64,000 nucleotides of DNA from an uncultured Clostridia bacterium (GCA_934149405.1 CAKPEV010000004.1:116317-180316), one strand, 5' to 3'. Shown: positions 28,179 through 37,296, counted from the stretch's first letter. Notes: generated by a model not told the origin, from the sequence alone. Program-made: numbers and translations.

Positions 28179-28206
28179 AGCATATAAATATGCTGTACCT
28201 CCTTTC
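28177..28206 (-). promoter_or_regulatory. Hairpin between ribosome binding site and start
   Basis: On the minus strand AAGGAGGT (about 28197-28204) is followed by ACAGCATA-TTTA-TATGCTGT (28196-28177), an 8-bp perfect stem, and then by GTG/ATG. Unfolded, the spacing is far too long; folded, the site is brought next to the start. A weaker GAGG lies 3 nt before the ATG at 28169. Possible translational control of the giant protease. Confidence 0.6.
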
Positions 28207-28227
28207 TTCTTTTGTAGTTTAAAGTTC

Positions 28228-29094
28228 TCACTTATGTATGCTATAGTTTTTACCTACTTTTTCAAACTCTTCTCCAGTTATTTTTCCACTCTTACCAAAA
28301 TAGCCATTAATTTTATACTTTTCCATAAAAAACACCCTTTCGTTATCTTTGATTTTTCTGAGTGGTCGATATAGTTTCGCTTCACATACAGCTAATTTTC
28401 TAAAATGCTCACTCGGAATACCTACTCCTAATATATCTATATCATTTATCACAATTCCTTCAAAATTCTTTCTAAGCTCAGTTATTTTTTCATTCAAAGA
28501 TATAACTATTGAATATTTGGTAAAAAGCATTTTTTTCAATTCTTCCTGCTTAAAATCCATATTTATAATTATATTATCTCGTATAAAGTCCTTAGTATTG
28601 CTATCATATAGTTTTATCATGTAGCCATATTTTTCATATAGTTTTTCAGATATCTTTTCATACTTTGTATAGTTTTTAGATACAATGCTAAGTTGCTTTA
28701 TATCTTTAGAAATGCATTCTATCAAATCAAGATTTTCTATACTATATTCATTCATCAAAAGAACAATTTTTAGTTTGGCTTTTTCTATTTTAGTATACTT
28801 AGCTATATCTTCTATCATTTTAGGCAAAAGTATCTTTCCCATTCGATTTCCTGTAACAATATATTTTCTTTTGTCCAATAACGAATCGCATAAGTATTTT
28901 TTATTTTTAAGTTCATCATTTAGCACTACATTTTGAACTTTATACTTTTCAAAATTTTTCAGCAAAATTCTAGAAAGCCTACTTTCATTACTGGTTTTAG
29001 GAACTGAGATTTTTACTTCTCCCAAAATTTCTTCGGCAAGGCAACCACCAAAAATTCTTTTCTTATTCGAATAATCAACAAGTGCATAGAGCAT
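28228..29094 (-). CDS. Unknown protein, Rossmann-like segments
   Basis: 288 residues, soluble. A glycine-containing turn followed by an amphipathic helix (VTGNRMGKILLPKMIEDIA), hydrophobic strands such as KLKIVLLMN and KQLSIVSKN, and the segment NIIINMDF hint at a dinucleotide- or enzyme-like alpha/beta fold. This is inference; I do not recognise a named family. Start ATG at 29094 with GGAGGT. The gene ends about 50 nt upstream of the giant AAA-peptidase gene on the same strand, so the two are probably co-transcribed. Confidence 0.75.
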   Translation of the reverse strand: MLYALVDYSNKKRIFGGCLAEEILGEVKISVPKTSNESRLSRILLKNFEKYKVQNVVLNDELKNKKYLCDSLLDKRKYIVTGNRMGKILLPKMIEDIAKYTKIEKAKLKIVLLMNEYSIENLDLIECISKDIKQLSIVSKNYTKYEKISEKLYEKYGYMIKLYDSNTKDFIRDNIIINMDFKQEELKKMLFTKYSIVISLNEKITELRKNFEGIVINDIDILGVGIPSEHFRKLAVCEAKLYRPLRKIKDNERVFFMEKYKINGYFGKSGKITGEEFEKVGKNYSIHK

Positions 29095-29140
29095 AAAAAC
29101 ACCTCCATCTCTTACATCATATTCTCTTGTCCAAAAAACA

Positions 29141-30826
29141 TTACTTTTTATTTAAAGTTTCATTTATAACTTGCCAACTTTCAGGAGTTTCGAACCCCCA
29201 TCTCCAAGATGCCACTCCCGCCAAATTGTATTTATTAACTAATTTAACTTTTTCTTTTAATGCATTCTCATCTTCAGCCCAAATTCTTTCAAGAATATTT
29301 TGACTTCTGTATTCCACATAATATTGTCCCAATTCCTCATCCCAAGTTATACAATCTTTAAATTTAGAATTTGCCAAATAATTCTTCACGCTTTTCATAT
29401 ATAATGTTGATGTAGAAATTCCTTTTAATATTTCTTCATCACCGCTCATCGTAATTTTGTCCTTTCTATATTTCGAATAAAAAGGAACACATAACACAAG
29501 CTTTTTGTTATCTACTTTTTCTCTTTCTATAACTTTATTAATATTGTTTTCAACCCATGTAAGAGACGCAACAGGTCCTGCCTTTGTTCTGCCATATTGA
29601 TCATATGCCATAAGCATCAGATAATCACATGCATCAGATATTGCCTTATGGTCATAACATAACGACCAAGTTTCGCTTCCGTCAGGCACATTCACATCAA
29701 TAGACGCAATCAAATTGTTTCTTCTAAGAGTTGCAGAAAATTCCCTAATAAATTGAGAAAATTCGTCCTTATCCTTCAACTTCATATTTTCAAAGTCAAT
29801 ATTAATTCCCTCAAAGCCATATTTCAAAGCTAATTCAACCACATTACTTATGATATTTTCCCTAGCGTACATATCTGTAACCAAAGCAGATGTTTTTTCT
29901 ATACCCATTGAATCATTTTTTAATGTTGGCCAAAGTGTATATCCTTTGCTCTTAGCCCACTTTATATAATCACTACTTAACGTATTAAATTTTATATCTC
30001 CACTTGTATTTTTCATGTAAATCCATGTAGGCGAAATTATATTAAGACCTTCTATTTTTTCTTGTTCTAATCTGTTTGGAGTATAATTTTCAGCATATTC
30101 CCAAGTTAAATTAATTTTCTTAGTGATTGCATTTTTATTATCTTCTATGATTTTTTTATCTAATACAATAGTTCCATCCAAATCTCTTCTCTTTACATAT
30201 CCTAAATCTCCATTTGGTGTTCTAACTTTCGCATATTCTTCACTTTCTTCGCCACTGAACACTGTCAAAATTTCACCAGCTTTTACTTTTCCTGTTGTTA
30301 GTGAAAGTTGCTTTTTGTAAAGTTTAACTTTTTCCTTTTGATTCATTTTTATTTCTTTATATTCAATATTATCAGTTGTTATTATCAACTTCTCATTATG
30401 AACAACTGCTATATTATACATTTTTTGCAATTCTTCTACTGGCACATAAATAACGCCATTTATTTTTTTCGCTGGCACTTTAATATTCTTTGAAGTACCA
30501 TTTAAATTCAAAGAATTGTCATCTAATTCCATTTTTATAATATCAGTATCCCCTGTGATTATAACAGTATTGTACTTTTCATCAAAATAGATATATTCAT
30601 CAAAATATTTTTTTATCGTATCAAAAGAAAGCATTGCTTTGCCATCTACAAAAACTGCCACATCCGGCATATTTCTCGTCACTTCTGCATCATCTATAAT
30701 AACTCTTATTTCTTCATCTCCATAATATATCGGAGCGATATAATATTTTGTAAAACCACATATCATGTATGATACAAACAAGAAAACACATACAATAAAC
30801 AATTTCAACACAAAAAATTTTTTCAT
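29141..30826 (-). CDS. Secreted GH18-family protein with SH3 domain
   Basis: I choose the ATG at 30826 (561 residues), which is followed by a signal anchor (about 3-25). A copper-amine-oxidase-N-like stalk domain spans about 45-150 and an SH3b-like segment about 165-220 (VKAGEILTVFSG, GDLGYVKRRDL). A glycoside hydrolase 18 barrel follows, with GINIDFENM holding the catalytic Glu near 346. This layout is typical of Firmicute spore or envelope GH18 proteins acting on N-acetylglucosamine polymers; the substrate here is inferred. It precedes the 28228 gene by 46 nt. Confidence 0.88.
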   Translation of the reverse strand: MKKFFVLKLFIVCVFLFVSYMICGFTKYYIAPIYYGDEEIRVIIDDAEVTRNMPDVAVFVDGKAMLSFDTIKKYFDEYIYFDEKYNTVIITGDTDIIKMELDDNSLNLNGTSKNIKVPAKKINGVIYVPVEELQKMYNIAVVHNEKLIITTDNIEYKEIKMNQKEKVKLYKKQLSLTTGKVKAGEILTVFSGEESEEYAKVRTPNGDLGYVKRRDLDGTIVLDKKIIEDNKNAITKKINLTWEYAENYTPNRLEQEKIEGLNIISPTWIYMKNTSGDIKFNTLSSDYIKWAKSKGYTLWPTLKNDSMGIEKTSALVTDMYARENIISNVVELALKYGFEGINIDFENMKLKDKDEFSQFIREFSATLRRNNLIASIDVNVPDGSETWSLCYDHKAISDACDYLMLMAYDQYGRTKAGPVASLTWVENNINKVIEREKVDNKKLVLCVPFYSKYRKDKITMSGDEEILKGISTSTLYMKSVKNYLANSKFKDCITWDEELGQYYVEYRSQNILERIWAEDENALKEKVKLVNKYNLAGVASWRWGFETPESWQVINETLNKK

Positions 30827-31025
30827 TCGATTATTCCCTTTCGTTCTGATTTTATATATAACCATATAATTCTATGATATACAAAAAAACTTTGAAATGC
30901 AAGAAATTTCGCGCAATAACCTTGGCTGAAAAGAAATATTTTTTGTCGAAATTACTTTATTTTTAATGCCACTTATTGTATACTTATATGTGTAGGTTTC
31001 ACTTTTTAAGAAAGGGGGAAAAAAT

Positions 31026-31460
31026 ATGACAATATGGACAGCTTGGCTTATTTTTTCAGGAGTTTGCTTTATACTAGAGATAGCAACTGAAGGTTTTCTT
31101 GTTTGTTGGCTTGGTGTTGGTGGCTTATGTGCAATGGGATTAAGTTTTATAGTTCCAGAAAATTTCATAGCACAATTTATTGTTATGGCAGTAGTTTCAA
31201 CAATACTAATACTTTGTACCAGGAAATTTACTAGAAAGATTTCTGAAAAAGATAACGTTGCAACAAACGTATACTCTATTCTTGGAAAGAAAGCTATCGT
31301 TTCTCAACAGATCGATAATATAAAAGGTCAAGGCCAGATAAAAATTGACGGCGACGTATGGTCTGCAAGAAACGATGAAAATGATGATGTAATTTCAGAA
31401 GGTGACACCGTAGAAATACTTCGTATTGATGGTGTAAAAGCAATGGTTAAAAAAATTTAA
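31026..31460 (+). CDS. NfeD family membrane protein
   Basis: 144 residues. Membrane segments at about 4-24, 28-42 and 47-64, then a C-terminal OB-like NfeD domain (LGKKAIVSQQ..GDTVEILRIDG). The short NfeD1b type is usually paired with an SPFH protein, as here. AAAGGGGG precedes the ATG at 31026. Starts a two-gene operon with the gene at 31477. Confidence 0.92.
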   Translation: MTIWTAWLIFSGVCFILEIATEGFLVCWLGVGGLCAMGLSFIVPENFIAQFIVMAVVSTILILCTRKFTRKISEKDNVATNVYSILGKKAIVSQQIDNIKGQGQIKIDGDVWSARNDENDDVISEGDTVEILRIDGVKAMVKKI

Positions 31461-31476
31461 TTTAGGAGGTTTTGTT

Positions 31477-32403
31477 ATGTGGTGGGTTGCAATTTTACTA
31501 TTTTTTATTCTTGTTATTGCATGGAAAACAATTAAAGTTGTTCAACAATCTGAAGTTTATATTGTTGAACGTTTAGGAAAATATCATGGAACATTAGGAG
31601 CTGGTCCTCAATTTATTGTACCTTTCTTAGACAGAATTAGAGCAAAAGTTGACTTAAGAGAACAAATTATGGATGTTCCTCCTCAAAGTGTTATAACAAA
31701 AGATAACGTTACAATAAGAATTGATACTGTTGTATTTTATCAAATAACAGATGCAAGAAAAGCTATTTATGAGATTCAAAATTTAAGAGTTGCTGTACAA
31801 AACTTAACAACTACTACAATGCGTGATGTAGTTGGTAAAATGGATTTAGACAGTACATTTAGTTCAAGAGAACAAATTAATATTCAACTTCGTCAGATAC
31901 TTGATGAAGGCACAGATAAATGGGGATGCAAAGTTAATAGAGTTGAAATAAAAGATATAGATCCCCCAAAGGATATAAGAGATGCAATGGAAAAGCAAAT
32001 GAACGCAGAAAGAAATAAGAGAGCATCTATTCTTGAGGCAGAAGGTCAAAAGCAATCAGCTATTACTATTGCAGAAGGACAAAAAGAATCAAGTATCCTT
32101 CAAGCAGATGCTGCAAAGGAAGCAAACATAAGAAGAGCTGAAGGTGTTAAACAAGCTAGAATTCTTGAAGCTGCAGGTGAAGCAGAAGCTATTCGTTCAA
32201 TTGCAGAAGCTAAAGCAAAAGAAATTGAAGTTGTTTATGGTGCAATTAAGAATTCACAACCTGATGACAAACTAGTTGCTTTAAAAACATTAGAATCACT
32301 TGAAAAAGTTGCTGATGGTCAAGCAAATAAAGTATTTATTCCATTTGATGCTACTAAAGCATTAGCTGGTCTTGGTTCTTTAAAAGAAATAACAAAAGAC
32401 TAA
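31477..32403 (+). CDS. SPFH/band-7 (stomatin-like) protein
   Basis: 308 residues. N-terminal membrane anchor (about 3-20), SPFH domain (about 20-190, VVQQSEVYIVERLGKYHGTL) and a long Ala/Glu-rich coiled coil (about 195-265). Of the QmcA/stomatin type; scaffolds membrane microdomains with its NfeD partner. AGGAGG precedes the ATG; 16 nt separates it from nfeD. Closed by the terminator at 32413. Confidence 0.94.
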   Translation: MWWVAILLFFILVIAWKTIKVVQQSEVYIVERLGKYHGTLGAGPQFIVPFLDRIRAKVDLREQIMDVPPQSVITKDNVTIRIDTVVFYQITDARKAIYEIQNLRVAVQNLTTTTMRDVVGKMDLDSTFSSREQINIQLRQILDEGTDKWGCKVNRVEIKDIDPPKDIRDAMEKQMNAERNKRASILEAEGQKQSAITIAEGQKESSILQADAAKEANIRRAEGVKQARILEAAGEAEAIRSIAEAKAKEIEVVYGAIKNSQPDDKLVALKTLESLEKVADGQANKVFIPFDATKALAGLGSLKEITKD

Positions 32404-32412
32404 TTAAATTCT

Positions 32413-32444
32413 AGACCAGTCGATTTTAGGCTGGTCTTTTTTAA
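32413..32444 (+). terminator. Rho-independent terminator
   Basis: AGACCAG (32413-32419) pairs with CTGGTCT (32431-32437), followed by a T run. It ends the nfeD-SPFH operon. Confidence 0.9.
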
Positions 32445-32497
32445 TTGTAACTTTATAATTTAAGAGACTACGATGTTTCAAAAGAAAGGAATTTATT

Positions 32498-32866
32498 ATG
32501 GAAAAAAATGAAATTCTATGGACAGATAAAAAAAGACCTTTTTTCGGTCTTCCACTTTCATTCACAAGATACACCTTAACTAAAGATAAACTTATAATAA
32601 CTGTACAATTTCTTTCTCTTCACGAAGAAGAAATCAGGTTATATAGAATAATGGACGTAACATTAAAACAAAGTTTTCTTCAAAGGTTATTCGATGTTGG
32701 TACTATTCACTGTTGTTCTGTTGATGTGTCTTCTCCAGAATTTGATATCTCATCAGTAAGGATGCCTAGAAAGGTAAGAGATATGCTTTCAGAAGCAGTT
32801 GATACGCAAAGAAAAGAAAGAAATGTTACAAGTTCGGAATTTATAAAAATGGATTTAAATGATTAA
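32498..32866 (+). CDS. Bacterial PH-domain (bPH2-like) protein
   Basis: 122 residues, soluble. The pattern RYTLTKDKLIITVQFLSLHEEEIRLYRIMDV resembles bacterial pleckstrin-homology proteins of the YdbS/DUF304 type, here without membrane segments. Function unknown. AAAGGAA precedes the ATG at 32498. Possibly a partner of the preceding membrane proteins, but a terminator separates them. Confidence 0.8.
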   Translation: MEKNEILWTDKKRPFFGLPLSFTRYTLTKDKLIITVQFLSLHEEEIRLYRIMDVTLKQSFLQRLFDVGTIHCCSVDVSSPEFDISSVRMPRKVRDMLSEAVDTQRKERNVTSSEFIKMDLND

Positions 32867-32876
32867 GGAAATAACA

Positions 32877-32927
32877 AAAGAGTTGTACTCCTAATTAGTT
32901 TTCACTAATATAGGAGTACAACTCTTT
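32877..32927. terminator. Bidirectional terminator
   Basis: AAAGAGTTGTACTCCT (32877-32892) pairs perfectly with the complement at 32912-32927, with further pairing in the loop. It sits between the convergent PH-domain gene and the small Cys-rich gene. Confidence 0.9.
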
Positions 32928-32938
32928 CAATTTTGTTT

Positions 32939-33163
32939 TTAATTTGGACGTGTGTAGAAATACTTTTCTTTTCCTGTCTTAGGATCTACAACACGCATAA
33001 TGGTTGATGAATAATAACCTGTTTTTACCGACTCCCGGTAATTGTCTGTCACATCCATCAAAGAGCCAATTTGTCCACAAGCCCTACAGCACCTGCAGTT
33101 TTTGTCCGGGCAATCCTCACCTAAGCAATACACCCGTTCGTTGTCTTTTTCTTTCATAGACAT
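32939..33163 (-). CDS. Small Cys-rich unknown protein
   Basis: 74 residues. Six cysteines in VYCLGEDCPDKNCRCCRACG form a likely metal-binding knuckle; the C-terminal half ends in KYFYTRPN. No family recognised. AGGAGGTA precedes the ATG at 33163 at ideal spacing. Codons are GC-rich compared with groEL next door (GTG, CCC, TCG), and one arginine is encoded by CGG (33035-33037), a codon I did not find as ordinary sense in native genes of this window. Confidence 0.75.
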   Translation of the reverse strand: MSMKEKDNERVYCLGEDCPDKNCRCCRACGQIGSLMDVTDNYRESVKTGYYSSTIMRVVDPKTGKEKYFYTRPN

Positions 33164-33246
33164 TTGAATATACCTCCTAGTCTAGTTATAACAGATTCAA
33201 CTGCAATTATATTTTACCATATTTTTGAAAATAAATCAATCAAAAA

Positions 33247-34881
33247 TTAATACATTCCTTCCATTCCGCCTGCCATAGCTGCTCCGTGATCACATCCACA
33301 TTTTTCTTCTTTTTTATCTGCAACTAAACTTTCTGTTGTAAGTACCATTGAAGCTACACTAGCTGCATTTTGAAGAGCTGTTCTTGTTACTTTAGTTGGG
33401 TCAATTATTCCCTCTTTCTTCATGTCTACATATTTTTCATTTAAAGCATCAAATCCCACACCAACATTGCTTTGTCTTACTTTATCTAATATTACGCTTC
33501 CTTCTAATCCTGCGTTAAATGCGATTTGTTTTACTGGTTCTTCAAGAGACATTAAAACTGTCTTTACGCCAGTCTTTTCATCTCCCTCAGTTTCATTTAA
33601 TAATTTTTCAACAGCTGGCATTGCATTTACATATGCTGTTCCACCACCAGCTACGATACCTTCTTCCACTGCAGCTCTTGTTGCAGAAAGTGCATCTTCT
33701 ATTCTTAATTTCTTTTCTTTCATTTCTATTTCTGTTGCAGCACCAACTTCAATTACAGCTACACCACCAACTAATTTAGCAAGTCTTTCTTGTAATTTTT
33801 CTTTATCATAGTTTGACTCTGTTCTTTCAAGCTCGCTTCTTATATGTTGTACTCTTTCTTCAAGAGCTTTTTTATCACCAGCACCATCAACTATTATAGT
33901 TGTATCTTTTTGAACTTTTACTTGTCTTGCTCTACCTAATTGTGTTAGCTCAACATCTTTTAATTCAAGACCTAATTCTTCTGTTATAACTTCGCCACCA
34001 GTTAAAATTGCAATATCTTGTAGCATTTCTTTTCTTCTATCGCCAAATGCTGGTGCTTTTACTGCAACACATCCAAAGGTGCCTCTTAATTTGTTTAATA
34101 CTAATGTTGTTAGTGCATCACCCTCAACATCTTCTGCTATTATTACTAATTTTTTGCCTTGTTGAACTATCTTTTCGAGTATTGGCAATATTTCTTGAAT
34201 GTTTGTAATCTTTTTATCTGTAATCAATATATAAGGATCTTCCATAACGGCTTCCATCTTATCTGTATCTGTTACCATGTATGGTGAAATATAACCTTTG
34301 TCAAATTGCATACCCTCTACGACTGTTAAGTTTGTTCCCATTGTTTTTGATTCTTCTATTGTAATTACACCATCATTTGAAACCTTTTCCATAGCATCTG
34401 CAATTAGTCCGCCAATTGTTTCATCATTAGCAGATATTGCTGCTACTTTTGCTATATCTTCTTTTCCGTTTACTTTTGTGCTATTTGCTTTTATTGCTTC
34501 AACAGCTGTATCAATAGCTTTTTGCATACCTCTTCTCATTACCATTGGGTTTGCTCCAGCAGCAACATTTTTTATTCCCTCTCTAATCATTGCTTGTGCA
34601 AGAACAGTAGCTGTTGTAGTACCATCACCAGCTACATCGTTAGTTTTTGTAGATACTTCTTTTACAAGTTGTGCACCCATATTTTCAAATGGATCATCTA
34701 ACTCTATTTCTTTTGCTATTGTAACACCATCATTTGTAATTAGTGGTGCTCCAAATTTTTTATCTAATACTACATTTCTACCTTTTGGTCCAAGTGTAAC
34801 TTTAACAGTATTTGCTAATGCATTAACACCTCTCTCTAAAGCCTTTCTTGCATCTTCACCATATATAATTTCTTTACTCAT
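33247..34881 (-). CDS. groEL: Chaperonin GroEL
   Basis: 60-kDa chaperonin subunit. I use the ATG at 34881 (544 residues), where GGAGGTG is well placed, rather than the ATG at 34896. Family motifs: LGPKGRNVVLDKKFG, NDGVTIAKEIELDDP, GDGTTTATVLAQ. The C-terminal tail is Gly/Met-rich (AMAGGMEGMY) after an unusual Cys-containing CGCDHG. Second gene of CIRCE-controlled groESL. Confidence 0.98.
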   Translation of the reverse strand: MSKEIIYGEDARKALERGVNALANTVKVTLGPKGRNVVLDKKFGAPLITNDGVTIAKEIELDDPFENMGAQLVKEVSTKTNDVAGDGTTTATVLAQAMIREGIKNVAAGANPMVMRRGMQKAIDTAVEAIKANSTKVNGKEDIAKVAAISANDETIGGLIADAMEKVSNDGVITIEESKTMGTNLTVVEGMQFDKGYISPYMVTDTDKMEAVMEDPYILITDKKITNIQEILPILEKIVQQGKKLVIIAEDVEGDALTTLVLNKLRGTFGCVAVKAPAFGDRRKEMLQDIAILTGGEVITEELGLELKDVELTQLGRARQVKVQKDTTIIVDGAGDKKALEERVQHIRSELERTESNYDKEKLQERLAKLVGGVAVIEVGAATEIEMKEKKLRIEDALSATRAAVEEGIVAGGGTAYVNAMPAVEKLLNETEGDEKTGVKTVLMSLEEPVKQIAFNAGLEGSVILDKVRQSNVGVGFDALNEKYVDMKKEGIIDPTKVTRTALQNAASVASMVLTTESLVADKKEEKCGCDHGAAMAGGMEGMY

Positions 34882-34898
34882 ATAAAACACCTCCAAAA

Positions 34899-35183
34899 TT
34901 AGTCTTCAATAATTGCTAATATATCATCTTGTTTTACAATTATGTATTCATCATCATTATATTTTAATGTTGTTCCTGCATATTTTGAATAAACTACTTT
35001 ATCTCCTACTACAAGTTGCATTTTCACTTCTTTGCCATCTACCATTCCGCCAGGTCCAACAGCAACTACCTCAGCAATTTGTGGTTTTTCTTTACTTGTT
35101 TGTGCAAGAACAATCCCGCTTTTGGTTGTTTCTTCATTCTCTACAGCCTTTAATACTACTCTATCCAATAATGGTTTTATCAT
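34899..35183 (-). CDS. groES: Co-chaperonin GroES
   Basis: 94-residue lid of the chaperonin. IKPLLDRVVLK at the start, mobile loop near ENEETTKSGIVL, GPGG roof segment and DDILAIIE end. AGGAGG precedes the ATG at 35183. The promoter and CIRCE operator lie directly upstream. Confidence 0.98.
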   Translation of the reverse strand: MIKPLLDRVVLKAVENEETTKSGIVLAQTSKEKPQIAEVVAVGPGGMVDGKEVKMQLVVGDKVVYSKYAGTTLKYNDDEYIIVKQDDILAIIED

Positions 35184-35209
35184 TTTTAAGACCTCCTATT
35201 ATAAAACAA

Positions 35210-35236
35210 TTAGCACTCTCTTTTTATGAGTGCTAA
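35210..35236 (-). promoter_or_regulatory. CIRCE operator (HrcA binding site)
   Basis: TTAGCACTC (35210-35218), 9-nt spacer, GAGTGCTAA (35228-35236): an exact match to the consensus inverted repeat. It lies between the promoter and groES, so HrcA should repress groESL until heat stress. Confidence 0.97.
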
Positions 35237-35239
35237 TTC

Positions 35240-35268
35240 ATAATATACTTTTCTATTTTTTTTGTCAA
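35240..35268 (-). promoter_or_regulatory. groESL promoter
   Basis: On the minus strand TTGACA (35268-35263), 17-nt spacer, TATTAT (35245-35240), immediately upstream of CIRCE. Confidence 0.88.
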
Positions 35269-35322
35269 TAGACTAAAATTATTTTTCACAATAAATTCAT
35301 CGACAAAAATTTTTAATAAATA

Positions 35323-35404
35323 AGGACAATATTATTGTTTTACTTAAAACTCAAATGTTTTCTTCAAACACTTTTAAATTAAGCAATTTAAATAATATTG
35401 TCCT
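35323..35404 (-). terminator. Long hairpin after the ABC operon
   Basis: AGGACAATATTATT (35323-35336) pairs perfectly with AATAATATTGTCCT (35391-35404), with partial pairing inside the 54-nt loop. It lies just past the permease stop and probably ends the gntR-ABC transcript. Confidence 0.65.
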
Positions 35405-35410
35405 ATTAAA

Positions 35411-36058
35411 CTATTGTTCCGATTTACCATAAATTATGCACGACACCCTGTATGAAATATAGTATATAATCATTGTTCCTAAAAAAAATAATATTGGCAT
35501 AAAAATTTTTGTCGTTTCGCTTATGTGTTCTGTCATTTGGGGAGCGCTAAAAATTCCAACTATAAGTGAAACAAAACTCATCGTAATTATTATTGAAATA
35601 AGTCTGCCTTTTTCTGGTCCGTATTTATATATAAAAGGAATTTGAAAAGCTTGCACGAGTGCTATTCCAAGCAATCCAGCAAATATAGTATTCAAGAGCA
35701 TTCCAAGATCTATTAGTGTTTTTGTAGTTATATAAGTTAATACTATATTTAGTACTGTTCCTAAAAATGCTCCAAAAAATGTTGCTAAAATTATAAATAT
35801 ATATTTTGCCTTTACAACTTCTTTTTTAGTTAAAGGAAGTGTCAATATATATCTATCAGCCTTTGAGCTTGCATCGTAATTAAACGACGCTATTGCAAAC
35901 ATTCCAAAAATCATTGTCATAAGCATAAGTAGCACTTGATTTATACCATCACTTGAAAAAGATGAAAATATAAAAATTGCAATATATAAAACTATAGTTC
36001 TTCTATATGTTTTTAGCTGTAAAATATCTTTTATTATTAGTCCTTTGATTTTTTCCAT
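35411..36058 (-). CDS. ABC-2 type transporter permease
   Basis: 215 residues with six hydrophobic segments and the YILTLPLTKKEVVKAKY loop typical of small ABC-2 permeases. The only membrane partner for the ATPase encoded directly upstream. ATG at 36058 lies one base past the ATPase stop. The exported substrate is unknown; GntR/YtrA-linked exporters often respond to envelope stress or antibiotics. Confidence 0.88.
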   Translation of the reverse strand: MEKIKGLIIKDILQLKTYRRTIVLYIAIFIFSSFSSDGINQVLLMLMTMIFGMFAIASFNYDASSKADRYILTLPLTKKEVVKAKYIFIILATFFGAFLGTVLNIVLTYITTKTLIDLGMLLNTIFAGLLGIALVQAFQIPFIYKYGPEKGRLISIIITMSFVSLIVGIFSAPQMTEHISETTKIFMPILFFLGTMIIYYISYRVSCIIYGKSEQ

Positions 36059-36059
36059 A

Positions 36060-36917
36060 TTATTTTACCCCCTTTATATAAATAAGCATTATATCTTCAA
36101 GACTTGGTCTATCAACAATTGAAATATTATATTTCTTTTTAAACTCATTTTTGTCTTCTACAAGTACTTCGTAATCGTATCTATTCTTTTTGTATTTTAT
36201 ATAATCATTACTGTTGATTGTCTTGAATTCTTCTTCGCTACATTTGGCAAGTCCGTACTTTTCTAGTAGTTCATCTCTTTCTTTACTTAATACTATTTTG
36301 CCTTCGTTTATAAAAGTTATATAATCTGCTATATGCTCTAAATCTGAGGTTATATGACTTGAAACTAATATAGAATTTTCGCCATTTTCTATAAACTCTT
36401 GGAAAATATCTAAAATCTCATTTCTAGCAACAGGGTCTAATCCCGATGTTGGTTCATCTAATATTAAAAGCTTAGGCTTATGAGATATTGCAGTTGCTAT
36501 TTTTAATTTCATTTTCATTCCGCTAGAAAACTCTTTAGATATTTGTTTTCTAGGTAATTTAAATTTTTCTATGTATTCAAAGAATAATTTTTCATCCCAA
36601 TTTTTATAAATGTTTTTCATTATTTTATTTATATCTTCTGCATTCAAATATTCAGATAAAAAGCTATCATCTAGAACAACTCCTATATCCTCTTTTATTT
36701 TCTCTTCTTCTTTTTTATTATCTAATCCAAAAATCTTAATCTCACCTGAAGTTGGGTTTATTAAATTCAAAATCGCTTTGATCGTAGTTGTTTTACCAGC
36801 ACCGTTCTCACCTATGAAACCCATTATCATGCCTTTTTGAAGTGACAAATTTATATCTTTCAATTCAAAATCTTTATACTTCTTGCGTAACCCTTTTACC
36901 TCTATAACATTTTCCAT
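36060..36917 (-). CDS. ABC transporter ATP-binding protein
   Basis: 285 residues. Walker A GENGAGKTTT near 36-45, signature FSSGMKMKLKIA near 135, Walker B LLILDEPTSGLD near 155, switch His in SSHI. A C-terminal extension of about 80 residues follows. Energises the permease encoded next. AGGAGG-like site GGAGGAA before the ATG at 36917. Confidence 0.93.
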   Translation of the reverse strand: MENVIEVKGLRKKYKDFELKDINLSLQKGMIMGFIGENGAGKTTTIKAILNLINPTSGEIKIFGLDNKKEEEKIKEDIGVVLDDSFLSEYLNAEDINKIMKNIYKNWDEKLFFEYIEKFKLPRKQISKEFSSGMKMKLKIATAISHKPKLLILDEPTSGLDPVARNEILDIFQEFIENGENSILVSSHITSDLEHIADYITFINEGKIVLSKERDELLEKYGLAKCSEEEFKTINSNDYIKYKKNRYDYEVLVEDKNEFKKKYNISIVDRPSLEDIMLIYIKGVK

Positions 36918-36921
36918 AAAC

Positions 36922-37296
36922 TCATTCCTCCAAATATAAAATATCTAACATCGTTTTAACCTCTTTTTTAGAAATGCCACTTAACTTCGAAATTTGAACT
37001 ATAGTATCCAACAAATCTTGTATTTTAGCAAGCTGTTCTTCTTTAATTAGTTCAACATTTTTGTGTGCAACATAAGTGCCTTTTCCTGGCACAGTTTCAA
37101 CATAGCCCTCTTTTTCTAATTCATCGTATGCATTTTTTGTTGTAATTACACTTATTCTTAAATCCTTTGCCAAACTTCTAATAGATGGCAAAAGCTCCCC
37201 CGTCGCAAGTTCATTCGAGACAATTTTATTTTTTATTTGGTCTTTTATTTGCTCATATATTGGCTTATCACTCGAATTACTTATTATAATATTCAT
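36922..37296 (-). CDS. GntR-family (YtrA-like) regulator
   Basis: I use the ATG at 37296 (124 residues) because AGGAGG lies 6 nt upstream; the longer frame from 37350 has no site. An N-terminal winged helix (SSDKPIYEQIKDQIKNKI .. LPSIRSLAKDLRIS) precedes a short dimerisation tail, as in the YtrA subfamily linked to ABC operons. It probably represses its own operon through the palindrome at 37314-37332. Confidence 0.92.
   Translation of the reverse strand: MNIIISNSSDKPIYEQIKDQIKNKIVSNELATGELLPSIRSLAKDLRISVITTKNAYDELEKEGYVETVPGKGTYVAHKNVELIKEEQLAKIQDLLDTIVQISKLSGISKKEVKTMLDILYLEE

Noticed and set aside
30872..31168. Minus-strand reading frame over the nfeD start
   Set aside because: Opposite-strand shadow of nfeD with no ribosome site or family resemblance.
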